Assembly (NCBI RefSeq): GCF_023205015.1
Contig: NZ_CP096258.1
Location: 4,430,259 to 4,494,258 of the forward strand
DNA: 64,000 nucleotides
From: Providencia rettgeri
Lineage (GTDB): Bacteria; Pseudomonadota; Gammaproteobacteria; Enterobacterales; Enterobacteriaceae
Direction of reading: 5' to 3'
Positions 10,002-19,665 of the stretch are shown one piece after another. The notes beneath the pieces were generated by a model, which searched no databases, had not been told where the DNA came from, and saw only the letters and a list, made by a program, of their open reading frames with translations. Within the stretch, counting starts at the first letter, position 1. Each line of letters begins with the position of its first letter. Position numbers and translations under genes: made by a program.

Positions 10002-10034
10002 ATCCCGTTGCTATATTTCTAATAACAACGGGAT
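10002..10034 (-). terminator. Hairpin terminator after the double-nitrilase gene
   Basis: Inverted repeat ATCCCGTTG / CAACGGGAT directly after the stop codon of the minus-strand gene. Confidence 0.6.
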
Positions 10035-10044
10035 GATATGAACA

Positions 10045-11778
10045 TTACTGCGTCAGTGGGGGGAACCAAATAGCTTGCTGACCACTCACCAACCGTTCTT
10101 GGTTAATCCAAGTAAAAGGAGCGGGTACCTGAGCTTGTAAACGTACATCTTCAGCACCTCGTTGTGCTGTCAATGTTGGAGTCAGCACAACAGGCTCTGG
10201 CCCATAAATCGCGGCTGACGTAGAATCACGTTCGTTTCGTCCACCACAAACCACCCATAACTGATTTAACGTAGCGATCGCATAAGGGGCAAAATCGGCA
10301 CGCCCTGTTGGTGGCTCTTCAACCGAAAAAAGATGGCTATCAATCTCCACTTTTAAATCACTCGGCATACCCGCTGGCGCAGCAAGAATATCAGCGCGTA
10401 ACGTACTATATAAACCACCTAACTCAGGTACGTCTAATTCATATGCAGCTGCCAGCGCAATACGGCCAATTGGCGTTGCTGTCACACTCACAGAGCTACC
10501 CGCTGTTGCCCAGCCACTATCCCGCTCATTAAGATGTGTCACACGATAGCGCGCTAATATATCTCCTAACGGCCCTGCAAGTACTACCGTATGGAACAAT
10601 CTATCCTTTTCAATTTCAGGGTAGCTTCCAACAATATACCCTTTCCCTTTTTGAGCGGCTTTACACAATGTTTGCTCGAAAACCCCACCCTGTTGTTCAG
10701 CATAAGACAAAACAATGTTGGGATCGTTGGTATAAGGTAGTGCGGAAAGCTCAGGAAGTACTAGGAGCTCATTTTCCCCCACTTGAATTGAGTCTAGTTT
10801 AGAAACCGATTTTTCCCACTGCGCTGCAATAAGTGTCGTTTGTGTTATTGTTGACGTAGCATTGATATCTGTTGGGCTGCGGTGAAAAGCGAGCGTTGGG
10901 AAATATAATTCAGGGCGACGCTTCGCCAGTAATGCATCGCGTTGTGTATCCGCTTCATCTAAATCAATTGTCGCACTGTATATACCATTTAGCCCGGGTT
11001 CTAGCTCTAACGGGCTAAGCACTGGAGATTGTGCCACTTTATGCCCTGATGGCGCCCATACGCTCGAACCACCATTATAATAAAGCTGTCCTTTGGTAAT
11101 TGGATTGGTTTCAATTCCACTACGTGTTGCACAAATTACCCACACTCCATTGAAAGCACTCATATGCTGCACATGTGCAACGGTTGAATGATCGCCAAGC
11201 ATTTCAGCAGGAGTCGCGTTCGGCATCATACGGTCAGAGACTGAATGCCAACCAATGATTTGTGCACCTTCCAATGCAGCTAACCGAACATATTGCCAGT
11301 AAGTATCATCATAACAAATCAATAAGGCGATACGGCCAATCGGTGTTTCAAAGGTTTTAACACCGGTATTACCCGGAGCAAACACTTTTTGGTCTTGGGA
11401 ATTCAGGCCTATTTTACGATATTTACCAATAATGCCTTCTGGCCCCATCAAAACAGCGGAATTATAAGCTAGCCCTGTTTCGCTATCTCGTTCCGCGATA
11501 CCGACACTCATATACATCCCTGTACGAGCCAATATAGGCAATACTGCCGCTGTCGTTTTTCCTGGGATGGTATCTAAATAAGGTGCTAATTCCGTAAAGT
11601 CTGAAAATAAATAACCACTCACTGCCGTTTCTGGAAATACAGCGTAATTTACCCCTTGAGCGGCCACTTTTTCTGTCGCTTCGACTAAACGTTGAATATT
11701 TCCATTTAGATCTCCCCATGCAGGAATAAAATCAACGGCTGCTACTTTACTGCTTTTTTTTATTTCAGCAATACTCAT
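10045..11778 (-). CDS. Tandem carbon-nitrogen hydrolase (nitrilase superfamily) protein
   Basis: 577 residues from ATG 11778, which has AAGGA 7 nt upstream; an in-frame ATG at 11796 lacks one. It holds two nitrilase-fold domains. The first has the whole Glu-Lys-Cys triad: E in FPETA (about residue 52), K in KYRKIGL (about 120) and C in LICYDD (about 154). The second (about residues 310-577) keeps E in LPELS but has V/T where the Lys is expected (RYRVTHLN) and no Cys (LAAAYELD), so it is probably inactive. Last gene in the oxalate cluster; hydrolysis of an amide or nitrile linked to oxalate metabolism is only a guess. Confidence 0.8.
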   Translation of the reverse strand: MSIAEIKKSSKVAAVDFIPAWGDLNGNIQRLVEATEKVAAQGVNYAVFPETAVSGYLFSDFTELAPYLDTIPGKTTAAVLPILARTGMYMSVGIAERDSETGLAYNSAVLMGPEGIIGKYRKIGLNSQDQKVFAPGNTGVKTFETPIGRIALLICYDDTYWQYVRLAALEGAQIIGWHSVSDRMMPNATPAEMLGDHSTVAHVQHMSAFNGVWVICATRSGIETNPITKGQLYYNGGSSVWAPSGHKVAQSPVLSPLELEPGLNGIYSATIDLDEADTQRDALLAKRRPELYFPTLAFHRSPTDINATSTITQTTLIAAQWEKSVSKLDSIQVGENELLVLPELSALPYTNDPNIVLSYAEQQGGVFEQTLCKAAQKGKGYIVGSYPEIEKDRLFHTVVLAGPLGDILARYRVTHLNERDSGWATAGSSVSVTATPIGRIALAAAYELDVPELGGLYSTLRADILAAPAGMPSDLKVEIDSHLFSVEEPPTGRADFAPYAIATLNQLWVVCGGRNERDSTSAAIYGPEPVVLTPTLTAQRGAEDVRLQAQVPAPFTWINQERLVSGQQAIWFPPLTQ

Positions 11779-12002
11779 ACAATAATCCTTATTCAAAGAA
11801 TTTATTAGTAAATAAATAATTTTTTGCTATTAATAAAAATAAATATTAAATAGGAATGATATTTCTATAACTCCAAATAATTTAGGTAATAATAGCTTGA
11901 GTGTAGCGGCTATATTTAAATACATCGAGAACCTAAATATAGCTGCTAATATTAATTTTCCATTTTAGAAAGTCATATTAAGAGCGAATTTAATGTTATT
12001 AA

Positions 12003-13259
12003 TTAAATAACATTATTTTTTCTCATTTCCATAATTTGTTCATCGCTATAACCAAGCTCTTTTAACACTTCGTTATTATGTTCCCCTAACAATGGAGCAC
12101 TTTTAATTTCAGGCATAAAGGCTGAAAACTTCATTGGGCAGCCTACCGTTAAATATGTCCCTCGTTTTGGTTGTTGAACCTCGACAATCGAGCCGCTACG
12201 ACGCAAAGAAGGGTCTTCCATAATTTCTTTCATACTTAATACTGCAGAACACGGCACATCAAACTGATCAAAATAATCGGTTAGTGCATGTTTATCTTTG
12301 TCTTTAGCGATTTCTTCAATTGCATCCCATACATCTTGGATATGGCTTGCGCGTGCCTGTGTAGTGGCAAAAGCAGGATCAGTTTTCCATTCTGGACGCC
12401 CAATGGCATCACAGGTATTTTCCCAATTATGGTCTTGATTAATAAAGTAAATGTACGCATTTGGGTCAGTATCACTGCCTTTGCACTTAAGCATCGTTCC
12501 AGGTTGACCTCCCCCACTCGCATTTCCCCCACGGGGAACCGCATCACCAAACGTGCCATTTGGGTATTGAGGGTATTCCTCTAAGAAACCGAGTTTTTCT
12601 AAACGTTGTTGATCACGCAATTTCACACGACATAAATTAAGCACCGCATCTTGCATTGACATGGTCACACGTTGGCCTTTACCTGTTTTTTCTCGGTGTA
12701 ACAGCGCCGTCAGTATGCCAATCAATAAATGCATACCCGTATTACTATCACCTAATGCTGCAGCACTTACCGTTGGCGGGCCATCAGGAAAACCCGTTGT
12801 CGATGCTGAACCACCAGCAGATTGAGCAACATTTTCATAGGCTTTCACATTCGCATACGGCGAGTTCTCATTAAACCCTTTAATCGAACCAAAAATTAAC
12901 CGTGGGTTAAGTTCTTGAATGTACTCCCACGTAAACCCCATATGGTCGATAGCCCCCGGATGAAAATTTTCAACTAATACATCAGATTGACGTATTAGCT
13001 TCTCCATTACGGCTTTGCCCTCTGGGGTCTTAGTATTGAGCTCTAAAGAACGTTTATTACTATTTAACATCGTAAAATATAATGCATCGACATCAGGGAT
13101 ATCACGTAATTGATTACGCGTCACATCCCCAACCCCTGGTCGCTCTATTTTGATCACATCAGCGCCGAACCACGCAAGCATTTGTGTACAAGATGGGCCT
13201 GACTGGACTCCCGTAAAATCAAGAACGCGTATCCCATCAAGTGGTTTTGAAGAAGTCAT
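12003..13259 (-). CDS. frc: Formyl-CoA:oxalate CoA-transferase, second copy
   Basis: Class III CoA-transferase of 418 residues that moves CoA from formyl-CoA to oxalate. Conserved Frc features: LDFTGVQSGPSCTQMLAWFG near the N-terminus, GDSNTGMHLLIG with the catalytic Asp near residue 170, and the glycine-rich loop GGNASGGGQPG near 255. It is very close over its whole length to the copy at 16152-17402 and much closer to that copy than to YfdE-type acetyl-CoA:oxalate transferases. Separated from its twin by the transporter and oxc genes. Confidence 0.9.
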   Translation of the reverse strand: MTSSKPLDGIRVLDFTGVQSGPSCTQMLAWFGADVIKIERPGVGDVTRNQLRDIPDVDALYFTMLNSNKRSLELNTKTPEGKAVMEKLIRQSDVLVENFHPGAIDHMGFTWEYIQELNPRLIFGSIKGFNENSPYANVKAYENVAQSAGGSASTTGFPDGPPTVSAAALGDSNTGMHLLIGILTALLHREKTGKGQRVTMSMQDAVLNLCRVKLRDQQRLEKLGFLEEYPQYPNGTFGDAVPRGGNASGGGQPGTMLKCKGSDTDPNAYIYFINQDHNWENTCDAIGRPEWKTDPAFATTQARASHIQDVWDAIEEIAKDKDKHALTDYFDQFDVPCSAVLSMKEIMEDPSLRRSGSIVEVQQPKRGTYLTVGCPMKFSAFMPEIKSAPLLGEHNNEVLKELGYSDEQIMEMRKNNVI

Positions 13260-13334
13260 AATTCACCTTTTTACAAAACTGCCATGACGCAGTCTCTCAC
13301 GCCATGGCAACTCATTTTGACCCATTTACTTTTT

Positions 13335-14300
13335 CTATGAAACGAGCCGAGAGATGTAAATCCACGCTGGAGCCGCAATGATAAAACCAAGTACACTCAC
13401 CGCCAGCGACGCTGTTCCTGTACGGGTATACAGATTAAAGCGGCTTGCTATAATGATCCCAGAGAAAGCAGGTGGTAACGCTCCGGCTAATACCATCATT
13501 TGCAGTTGCTCTGTTCCCATATTAAACATCATACCTGCGAGCAACATTAATCCTGGCATTAACACTAGCTTTAATAGCGTGTTATAGACAATCTCACCAT
13601 CGAACTCGAATTTATTTGCGGCTAATGTCAGACCGGCAGCAAATACCGCAACACCTGAGTTTGCTTTCGCAATTAAATCAAATGTCGGATCCCAAACGGT
13701 AGGAATTTTCACACCAACCAATACCAGTGCAGTCGCGAGTACCGGAGCCCATACGACAGGTTCTTTAAAGGCTGAGATTAATGCATCCATACCGCCGCCG
13801 CCCTTTTTCCCTTCTGCATCAGATGGGTTCAGTAAGAACAAGCCAATCGGAATTGTAATGGCATTAACGATGATGGATATAATGGCAACAACTAACCCCG
13901 TTGAAACGGTTTCACCATAAATAGGGTCTAAAACCGCAAACCCTAAGAAACCAATTGTCGGAGAACCTGCAATTAATGCACATACCGCTGCTTCGCCACG
14001 ACTATGTTTAAAAATATATTTACAGCTAAAGAAAGAGAAAAAGAAACAAACAAGTAAGACTACAAATGAAATAATCGTCAATTTAGCGTCTGCAAATATC
14101 ATTTCTCGATTAGCGCGTGCGATAGAAACAAATAATGCAGCGGGTAATGCGTAATTTAATACCAACTTATTGAATGCTTTCGCTTGGTCACTGGTAAATA
14201 CATTTCGTTTACCACTCACATAACCTAATACCATAATAATAATGATAGGTAATAGGTCGCTCATAAAAATCTTATACATAAAATCAGCCATAAGACCCAC
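13335..14300 (-). CDS. yfdV: AEC-family transporter (YfdV-like)
   Basis: Auxin-efflux-carrier family permease, 321 residues, about ten transmembrane segments. The first (LLPIIIIMVLGYVSGK) and last (LAVSVLGFIIAAPAWIYIS) are clear. A yfdV gene sits beside frc and oxc in the E. coli oxalate cluster as well, so transport of oxalate or a related acid is likely by context; no direct substrate evidence is visible. Confidence 0.82.
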   Translation of the reverse strand: MGLMADFMYKIFMSDLLPIIIIMVLGYVSGKRNVFTSDQAKAFNKLVLNYALPAALFVSIARANREMIFADAKLTIISFVVLLVCFFFSFFSCKYIFKHSRGEAAVCALIAGSPTIGFLGFAVLDPIYGETVSTGLVVAIISIIVNAITIPIGLFLLNPSDAEGKKGGGGMDALISAFKEPVVWAPVLATALVLVGVKIPTVWDPTFDLIAKANSGVAVFAAGLTLAANKFEFDGEIVYNTLLKLVLMPGLMLLAGMMFNMGTEQLQMMVLAGALPPAFSGIIIASRFNLYTRTGTASLAVSVLGFIIAAPAWIYISRLVS

Positions 14301-14383
14301 CTATTTTTGGCAATAAGACCCCCTACGCCACTCATTAAAATGAGCCGCATAGGGTTATCTTTGTTAGTTAACGTTATGCTGCG

Positions 14384-16087
14384 TTAATTTTTGACGACAG
14401 ACTTCGGATTTAAATTACCAATATGGCCACTTTCCGTTCCAACTGCAGGGTCAATAACAACGTTTATCAAGGTTGGATGACCCGATGTTAAACCGGCCTT
14501 CAAAGCCTCCTGTACTTCTGCAGGGGTTGTTGCTTGATAGCCAATGCCACCAAAAGCCTCAATCATTTTGTCATAACGAGCACCGCCCATTAAAACAGTC
14601 GGAGAAGGGTCTTGGTCACCATGGAGATTTACACCATCACCACGATAAATTCCGCCATTATTGAAAATCAAAATAGTGACAGGCAATTTGTAGCGACAAA
14701 TCGTTTCAATTTCCATACCACTAAAACCGAACGCGCTATCGCCTTCAATCGCCACAACTGGCTTACCACTGGTTACAGCGGCACCGATTGCATAACCCAT
14801 TCCAACGCCCATTACGCCCCACGTTCCACAATCTAAGCGCTTACGTGGTTGGTACATATCAATAATATTTCTTCCATTATCCAGCGTGTTAGCGCCTTCA
14901 TTAACGACATAAACGTCTTGGTGATCGACCAGCACATCGCGGATAGCACGTAACGCATTGAAGTAGTTCATCGGGGAAGTGTCAGTGTTCAACTTCACTG
15001 CCATTTTCTCGACATTGATTTTCTTGTGTTCATCAATGCTGGTAATCCATTCCGTTGGGGACTTAACAGGGATTGATTTAAGTCCTGCCAATAATGATTC
15101 AATACTTGAATAAATATCGCCAACAACGGGAGCCGCTATTGGACGGTTACTATCGATTTCAGAAGGTTCAATATCTAACTGAATGAATTGCGTTTCTGGT
15201 GACCAGTGCTTACCTTTACCATGATCAAGCAACCAATTAAGACGTGCGCCCATTAATACCACAACATCTGCACTGGATAAGGCATATGAACGAGCTGATG
15301 CGGCTGATAGAGGATGGATATCAGGTAACAAACCTTTAGCCATTGACATCGGTAAATAAGGGATACTGGTTGTTTCAATAAATTGGCGAATATTATCATC
15401 CGCTTGGGCATAAGCAGCGCCTTTGCCCAAAATAATTAATGGCCGCTTAGCCGATGCGAGCAACTTAAGGGCTTTATTTACTGAATCGGGTGATGGAATT
15501 TGTCTTGGTGCAGGGTCTTCAACGGTAAAAATGGTTTTATCCGCAGCGTCTTTATCCATCACAGCAGATAAAACTTCCGTTGTTAAGTCAAGATAAACCC
15601 CACCCGGACGGCCTGATACCGAAGCACGGATTGCTCGGGCGAGAGCAATACCAAGATCTTCAGGTTTATTTACACGGTAAGATGCTTTTACGAAAGGTTT
15701 TGCCGTGTTCATTTGGTCTAATTCTTCGTAATCACCTTGCTGCAAATCAATTATCGCTCTGTCGCTCGAACCACTGATTTGGATCATAGGAAAACCGTTG
15801 GTGGTTGCATTAGCAAGAGCAACCATACCATTCAAGAAACCCGGTGCCGATACCGTTAAACAGATACCCGGTTTTTGGGTAATAAACCCACTGATTGCAG
15901 CCGCGTTTCCCGCAGATTGCTCATGACGAAATCCAATATAGCGAATACCTTCAGCTTGTGCATGCCTTGCCATGTCAGTTACTGGAATTCCAACAACACC
16001 GTAGATTGTATCAATGCCATTTTTTTTGAGAGCATCGACAATAATATGCATACCATCAGTCAGGTTTTGGGTTTGATCAGCAGACAT
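14384..16087 (-). CDS. oxc: Oxalyl-CoA decarboxylase
   Basis: Thiamine-diphosphate enzyme of 567 residues that splits oxalyl-CoA into formyl-CoA and CO2. The N-terminal ThDP-activating Glu lies in GFRHEQSAGNAA near residue 56. The diphosphate/Mg site GDSAFGFSGMEIETICRY is near residue 450, with NNGGIYRGDG following. The start has GAGG 9 nt upstream. Between the two frc genes; with Frc it forms the oxalate-to-formate cycle that consumes a proton and aids acid tolerance. The formate produced can feed the nearby FdoGHI enzyme. Confidence 0.94.
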   Translation of the reverse strand: MSADQTQNLTDGMHIIVDALKKNGIDTIYGVVGIPVTDMARHAQAEGIRYIGFRHEQSAGNAAAISGFITQKPGICLTVSAPGFLNGMVALANATTNGFPMIQISGSSDRAIIDLQQGDYEELDQMNTAKPFVKASYRVNKPEDLGIALARAIRASVSGRPGGVYLDLTTEVLSAVMDKDAADKTIFTVEDPAPRQIPSPDSVNKALKLLASAKRPLIILGKGAAYAQADDNIRQFIETTSIPYLPMSMAKGLLPDIHPLSAASARSYALSSADVVVLMGARLNWLLDHGKGKHWSPETQFIQLDIEPSEIDSNRPIAAPVVGDIYSSIESLLAGLKSIPVKSPTEWITSIDEHKKINVEKMAVKLNTDTSPMNYFNALRAIRDVLVDHQDVYVVNEGANTLDNGRNIIDMYQPRKRLDCGTWGVMGVGMGYAIGAAVTSGKPVVAIEGDSAFGFSGMEIETICRYKLPVTILIFNNGGIYRGDGVNLHGDQDPSPTVLMGGARYDKMIEAFGGIGYQATTPAEVQEALKAGLTSGHPTLINVVIDPAVGTESGHIGNLNPKSVVKN

Positions 16088-16151
16088 GTCTACCTCATAA
16101 TTAACTGATTAAAAGATTAAAGGGAGTGATAAGTCACCCCCAATTTTTAAA

Positions 16152-17402
16152 TTAGATCGCTTTGTTCGCACGCATAGTCGCAATTTCATCTGCGCTATAA
16201 CCTAGTTCAGTTAGAACTTGCTCGGTGTGCTCACCCAACAATGGTGCGCTTTTGATATCCGGTGTAAATGAAGAGAATTTCATCGGGCAACCTACCGTCA
16301 AGTAAGTTCCACGTTTTGGCTGCTCAACTTCAACAATACTTCCGCTCTTACGCAGAGATTGGTCTCGTGCGATTTCACGCATACTGAGTACAGGGGCACA
16401 AGGGACACCGTATTTACTCAAGTACTCGACCGCTTCATGTTTATCTTTATCTGCTAAGAATTTTTCAATTTCAGCAAAAATATCAAAGATATGGGGCTGA
16501 CGAGCCTTTGGGGTATTGTAAGCGGGGTCAGTTGCCCATTCAGGCTTACCAATCGCTACACAGGTTTGCTCCCAGTCCTGTTCTTGGATAGTAAAATAAA
16601 TATAAGCATTTGGGTCTGTTTCCCAGCCTTTACATTTTAAGATCCAACCTGGCTGGCCACCACCGCCAGCATTACCGCCACGAGGAACGGCATCACCAAA
16701 TGTGCCATTTGGGTATTGTGGATATTCTTCAAGATAGCCAATTTTCTCTAAACGTTGCTGGTCACGAAGTTTGACACGGCACAAGTTGAGTACAGCATCT
16801 TGCATCGACATAGTCACTCGCTGGCCTTTGCCAGTTTTCTCACGATGTAATAGCGCTGCAAGTAAGCCAATCAGCAAGTGCATACCCGTATTGCTGTCAC
16901 CTAGCGCAGCGGCACTCACTAATGGTGGGCCATCCCAAAACCCTGTGGTTGATGCGGCACCACCTGCGGCTTGGGCAACGTTTTCATAAGCTTTAACATC
17001 TGCATAAGGCGAGTCTTCATCAAAACCTTTGATGGAACCAAAAATCAAACGAGGATTTAATTCTTGAATGTGTTCCCACGTAAAACCCATATGGTCAATC
17101 GCACCAGGGTGGAAGTTCTCAACGAGGACATCGGCCTGCTTAATCAGCCGCTCCATAACCTCTTTACCTTCAGGAGTCTTTGTATTCAATTCCACTGAAC
17201 GCTTATTACTATTGAGCATCGTGAAATACAGCGCATCCACATCAGGGATATCCCTTAATTGGTTACGCGTGACATCTCCAACTCCGGGGCGTTCAATCTT
17301 AATAACATCTGCGCCGAACCACGCTAACATTTGAGTACAAGATGGTCCTGATTGTACACCGGTGAAATCCAGTACTTTAATACCTTGTAAAGGAAGATCC
17401 AT
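16152..17402 (-). CDS. frc: Formyl-CoA:oxalate CoA-transferase
   Basis: 416 residues, the exact usual length of Frc (YfdW). Same motifs as the downstream paralogue: LDFTGVQSGPSCTQMLAWFG, GDSNTGMHLLIG (catalytic Asp about residue 169) and GGNAGGGGQPG. First gene of the minus-strand cluster frc-oxc-yfdV-frc2-nitrilase, 64 bp before oxc. Its upstream region (17403-18000) is a long AT-rich promoter area. Confidence 0.93.
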   Translation of the reverse strand: MDLPLQGIKVLDFTGVQSGPSCTQMLAWFGADVIKIERPGVGDVTRNQLRDIPDVDALYFTMLNSNKRSVELNTKTPEGKEVMERLIKQADVLVENFHPGAIDHMGFTWEHIQELNPRLIFGSIKGFDEDSPYADVKAYENVAQAAGGAASTTGFWDGPPLVSAAALGDSNTGMHLLIGLLAALLHREKTGKGQRVTMSMQDAVLNLCRVKLRDQQRLEKIGYLEEYPQYPNGTFGDAVPRGGNAGGGGQPGWILKCKGWETDPNAYIYFTIQEQDWEQTCVAIGKPEWATDPAYNTPKARQPHIFDIFAEIEKFLADKDKHEAVEYLSKYGVPCAPVLSMREIARDQSLRKSGSIVEVEQPKRGTYLTVGCPMKFSSFTPDIKSAPLLGEHTEQVLTELGYSADEIATMRANKAI

Positions 17403-18000
17403 GTGGTACCTCTTTATTTAGCTATCGTAAATGGAATGAATTAGTGTTCTATTATTTAGCTGTGTTAAAAAGATATTTAAATATATGACTGTTTTTATAT
17501 TTATTAATAATTATATTACTATTTTTATTAAATAATATCACTAATGTCCAGCAATTAATTCCTTTAATATATGTACATCATAACGCTCTTAAAAGGAATA
17601 AATATTAGAATATTAGTTTACTTTTAAATCAAAATAAAAAACAAAGTCTCGAACCAATCAATAATGACCATTTAAGATAGACATTTATTGATCTAATATC
17701 AATATCCAATAGATATTTACAAAAAAATAACAACCGCCAAAACAACCAATTATCAATCAGTTAAAGTTTTAATGTCTTTTTTTTTACATAAAATAAAAAT
17801 GAATAAATATTTATTTGTTTATTATTGGTTTAAAAAAATAACTTATATGCAAAATTAGAGCGTCTTTATTTGATGTGCTTTTTTTATTAATCTTATTTTG
17901 ATTGGATATAATCATAATAAAATCGTAAATAGGTCATCAAATAAATATATCTCATTTTCTTTCTTTCAAATAAATTGAAGATTTATATTTTTTAGATATA
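17403..18000. other. Long AT-rich region upstream of the oxalate cluster
   Basis: About 600 bp of very AT-rich DNA with many A/T runs between frc and fdoI. No gene is seen. It must hold the promoter of the frc-oxc cluster; the composition suggests an H-NS-silenced control region, which is inference. Confidence 0.5.
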
Positions 18001-18002
18001 AA

Positions 18003-18036
18003 AAACCCACAAATAACATTAGTCATTTGTGGGTTT
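18003..18036 (-). terminator. Rho-independent terminator of fdoGHI
   Basis: Perfect 12-bp stem AAACCCACAAAT / ATTTGTGGGTTT, 21 bp after the fdoI stop, with a flanking T-run on the transcript strand. Confidence 0.85.
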
Positions 18037-18056
18037 GATAACAACAATAATAAAAC

Positions 18057-18713
18057 TTAGTTTTTCTCTTGTTGCTGTTTTTGCTGTTTTTCTTTTTCCA
18101 AAAGCTGGCGGTACCACAATGGATGGTGTTTTCTAGCCCAACCACGAGTCACCCAACCTTCAACCATCGCACGCACTGAACCTTTCACCCAAATCGCGGC
18201 ATAAGCGTGAACCACAATCATGATAATCAGCGCAATTGCAGAGAGCGAGTGAATAAGAATAGCTGCACGATAAACAGGGATTGGGAAATAATCTGCGAAA
18301 TAAGGACGCCACATGATCACTCCCGTGATCACCAGCGCCAATAAGCAGATAGTGACCACCCAATACACCCCTTTTTGGCCTAGGTTATATTGGCCGACAT
18401 CGCCCGCTTCTTCGTTTTTCAGTACTTTGCCGATATTTTTTGCCCACTTAATATCTTCTTTATTAATGAAGTTATGGTGGAAATAACGGAAGAACATAAA
18501 TACGAACAGCAAGAACATCGCCGTCCCCACGAATGGATGCAAAATTCGCGACAGTTGTGGTGTACCCAAAATGTTCATAAACCAGTTTAGGGATGGGAAA
18601 AAGAACCCGAGCCCACTGATTGCGGTGAACAAGAAGCAAATCACAACCGCCCAGTGATTGATCCTTTCAATCGGCTTATGGCGGATAATTTTGTCGTTAT
18701 CATCTGGCATCAT
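18057..18713 (-). CDS. fdoI: Formate dehydrogenase-O gamma subunit, cytochrome b556
   Basis: Integral membrane di-heme subunit of 218 residues that passes electrons from FdoH to quinone. Four transmembrane helices are visible, with heme-ligand histidines in IERINHWAVV (about 21), LHPFVG (about 58), IHSLSAIALIIMIVVHAYAA (about 155-170). The ending is rich in Lys/Gln. It overlaps fdoH by 4 bp (ATGA), so the two are translationally coupled. Confidence 0.92.
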   Translation of the reverse strand: MMPDDNDKIIRHKPIERINHWAVVICFLFTAISGLGFFFPSLNWFMNILGTPQLSRILHPFVGTAMFLLFVFMFFRYFHHNFINKEDIKWAKNIGKVLKNEEAGDVGQYNLGQKGVYWVVTICLLALVITGVIMWRPYFADYFPIPVYRAAILIHSLSAIALIIMIVVHAYAAIWVKGSVRAMVEGWVTRGWARKHHPLWYRQLLEKEKQQKQQQEKN

Positions 18714-19654
18714 TTCTGATCCTCCCCTTCTTTTGATTTCGAAGTGTCAGATGACATTGCATTATGCAAATCTTCTAAAGCCTCTTCTTCATCTTTTTTG
18801 GAGACGCGGTTCGGACCAATACCCACATAGTGGAAGATGGCCGCCGCAAATGTTGCAGCAAAACCAACCGCTGCTAACGGCTTCCAGATACCTTTCCAGA
18901 AAGTCACTGTAGGGCTGATTGTCGGGTTCTCCGGCAATCCGTGATACAGCTGAGGTTTATCTGCATGGTGCAGGACGTACATCACGTGCGTACCTCCAAC
19001 ACCTTCAGGGTCATATAAACCTGCATTCGCATAACCACGTGTTTTCAGCTCTTCTACACGCTCGCCAGCCATGTTGATCATGTCCTCTTTGCTACCAAAA
19101 TGGATAGCGCCTGTTGGACAGGTTTTCACACACGCAGGCTCTTGGCCGACTTCAACACGGTCAACACACAGCGTACATTTGTATGCGCGGTTATCTTCTG
19201 GGTTAATACGCGGTACATCAAACGGGCAACCCGCAATACAATAACCACAACCAATACAGTGTTCCGATTGGAAGTCAACGATACCGTTTTTGTACTGCAC
19301 TATCGCGCCTTCCGAAGGACACGCCTTCAGGCAGCCTGGGTCAGCACAGTGCATACAGCCATCTTTACGGATCAGCCATTCGAATTTATCGTTCTCTTCC
19401 ACTTCAGAGAAGCGCATTACCGTCCATGACTTAGCGGTTAAATCTGTTGGGTTATCATATACCCCAACGTTAGTACCAATTTTGTCACGGATATCGTTCC
19501 ATTCGGAACAGGCAACCTGACAAGCTTTACAGCCGATACAGGTCGTCACATCGATAAGCTTTGCAACTTCTTCCTTATAGTCCCGCACCTGAGGTGCGGG
19601 AGTCAGGGAATTGGTGGCAGAGCGACGAATAATGTCCTGAGATTGCATTGACAT
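18710..19654 (-). CDS. fdoH: Formate dehydrogenase-O beta (iron-sulfur) subunit
   Basis: 314 residues with four [4Fe-4S] cysteine clusters: CIGCKACQVAC near residue 39, CMHCADPGCLKAC near 100, CIGCGYCIAGCPFD near 133 and CTLCVDRVEVGQEPACVKTC near 155. A single C-terminal membrane anchor (WKPLAAVGFAATFAAAIFHYVGI) is near residue 255. Relays electrons from FdoG to FdoI on the periplasmic side. Follows fdoG by 11 bp. Confidence 0.94.
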   Translation of the reverse strand: MSMQSQDIIRRSATNSLTPAPQVRDYKEEVAKLIDVTTCIGCKACQVACSEWNDIRDKIGTNVGVYDNPTDLTAKSWTVMRFSEVEENDKFEWLIRKDGCMHCADPGCLKACPSEGAIVQYKNGIVDFQSEHCIGCGYCIAGCPFDVPRINPEDNRAYKCTLCVDRVEVGQEPACVKTCPTGAIHFGSKEDMINMAGERVEELKTRGYANAGLYDPEGVGGTHVMYVLHHADKPQLYHGLPENPTISPTVTFWKGIWKPLAAVGFAATFAAAIFHYVGIGPNRVSKKDEEEALEDLHNAMSSDTSKSKEGEDQK

Positions 19655-19665
19655 AATTTATCTCC

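Noticed and set aside
12003..13259. YfdE-type acetyl-CoA:oxalate CoA-transferase
   Set aside because: Sequence is nearly the same as the first Frc, with the Frc-specific glycine loop; YfdE-type proteins are shorter and much less similar.
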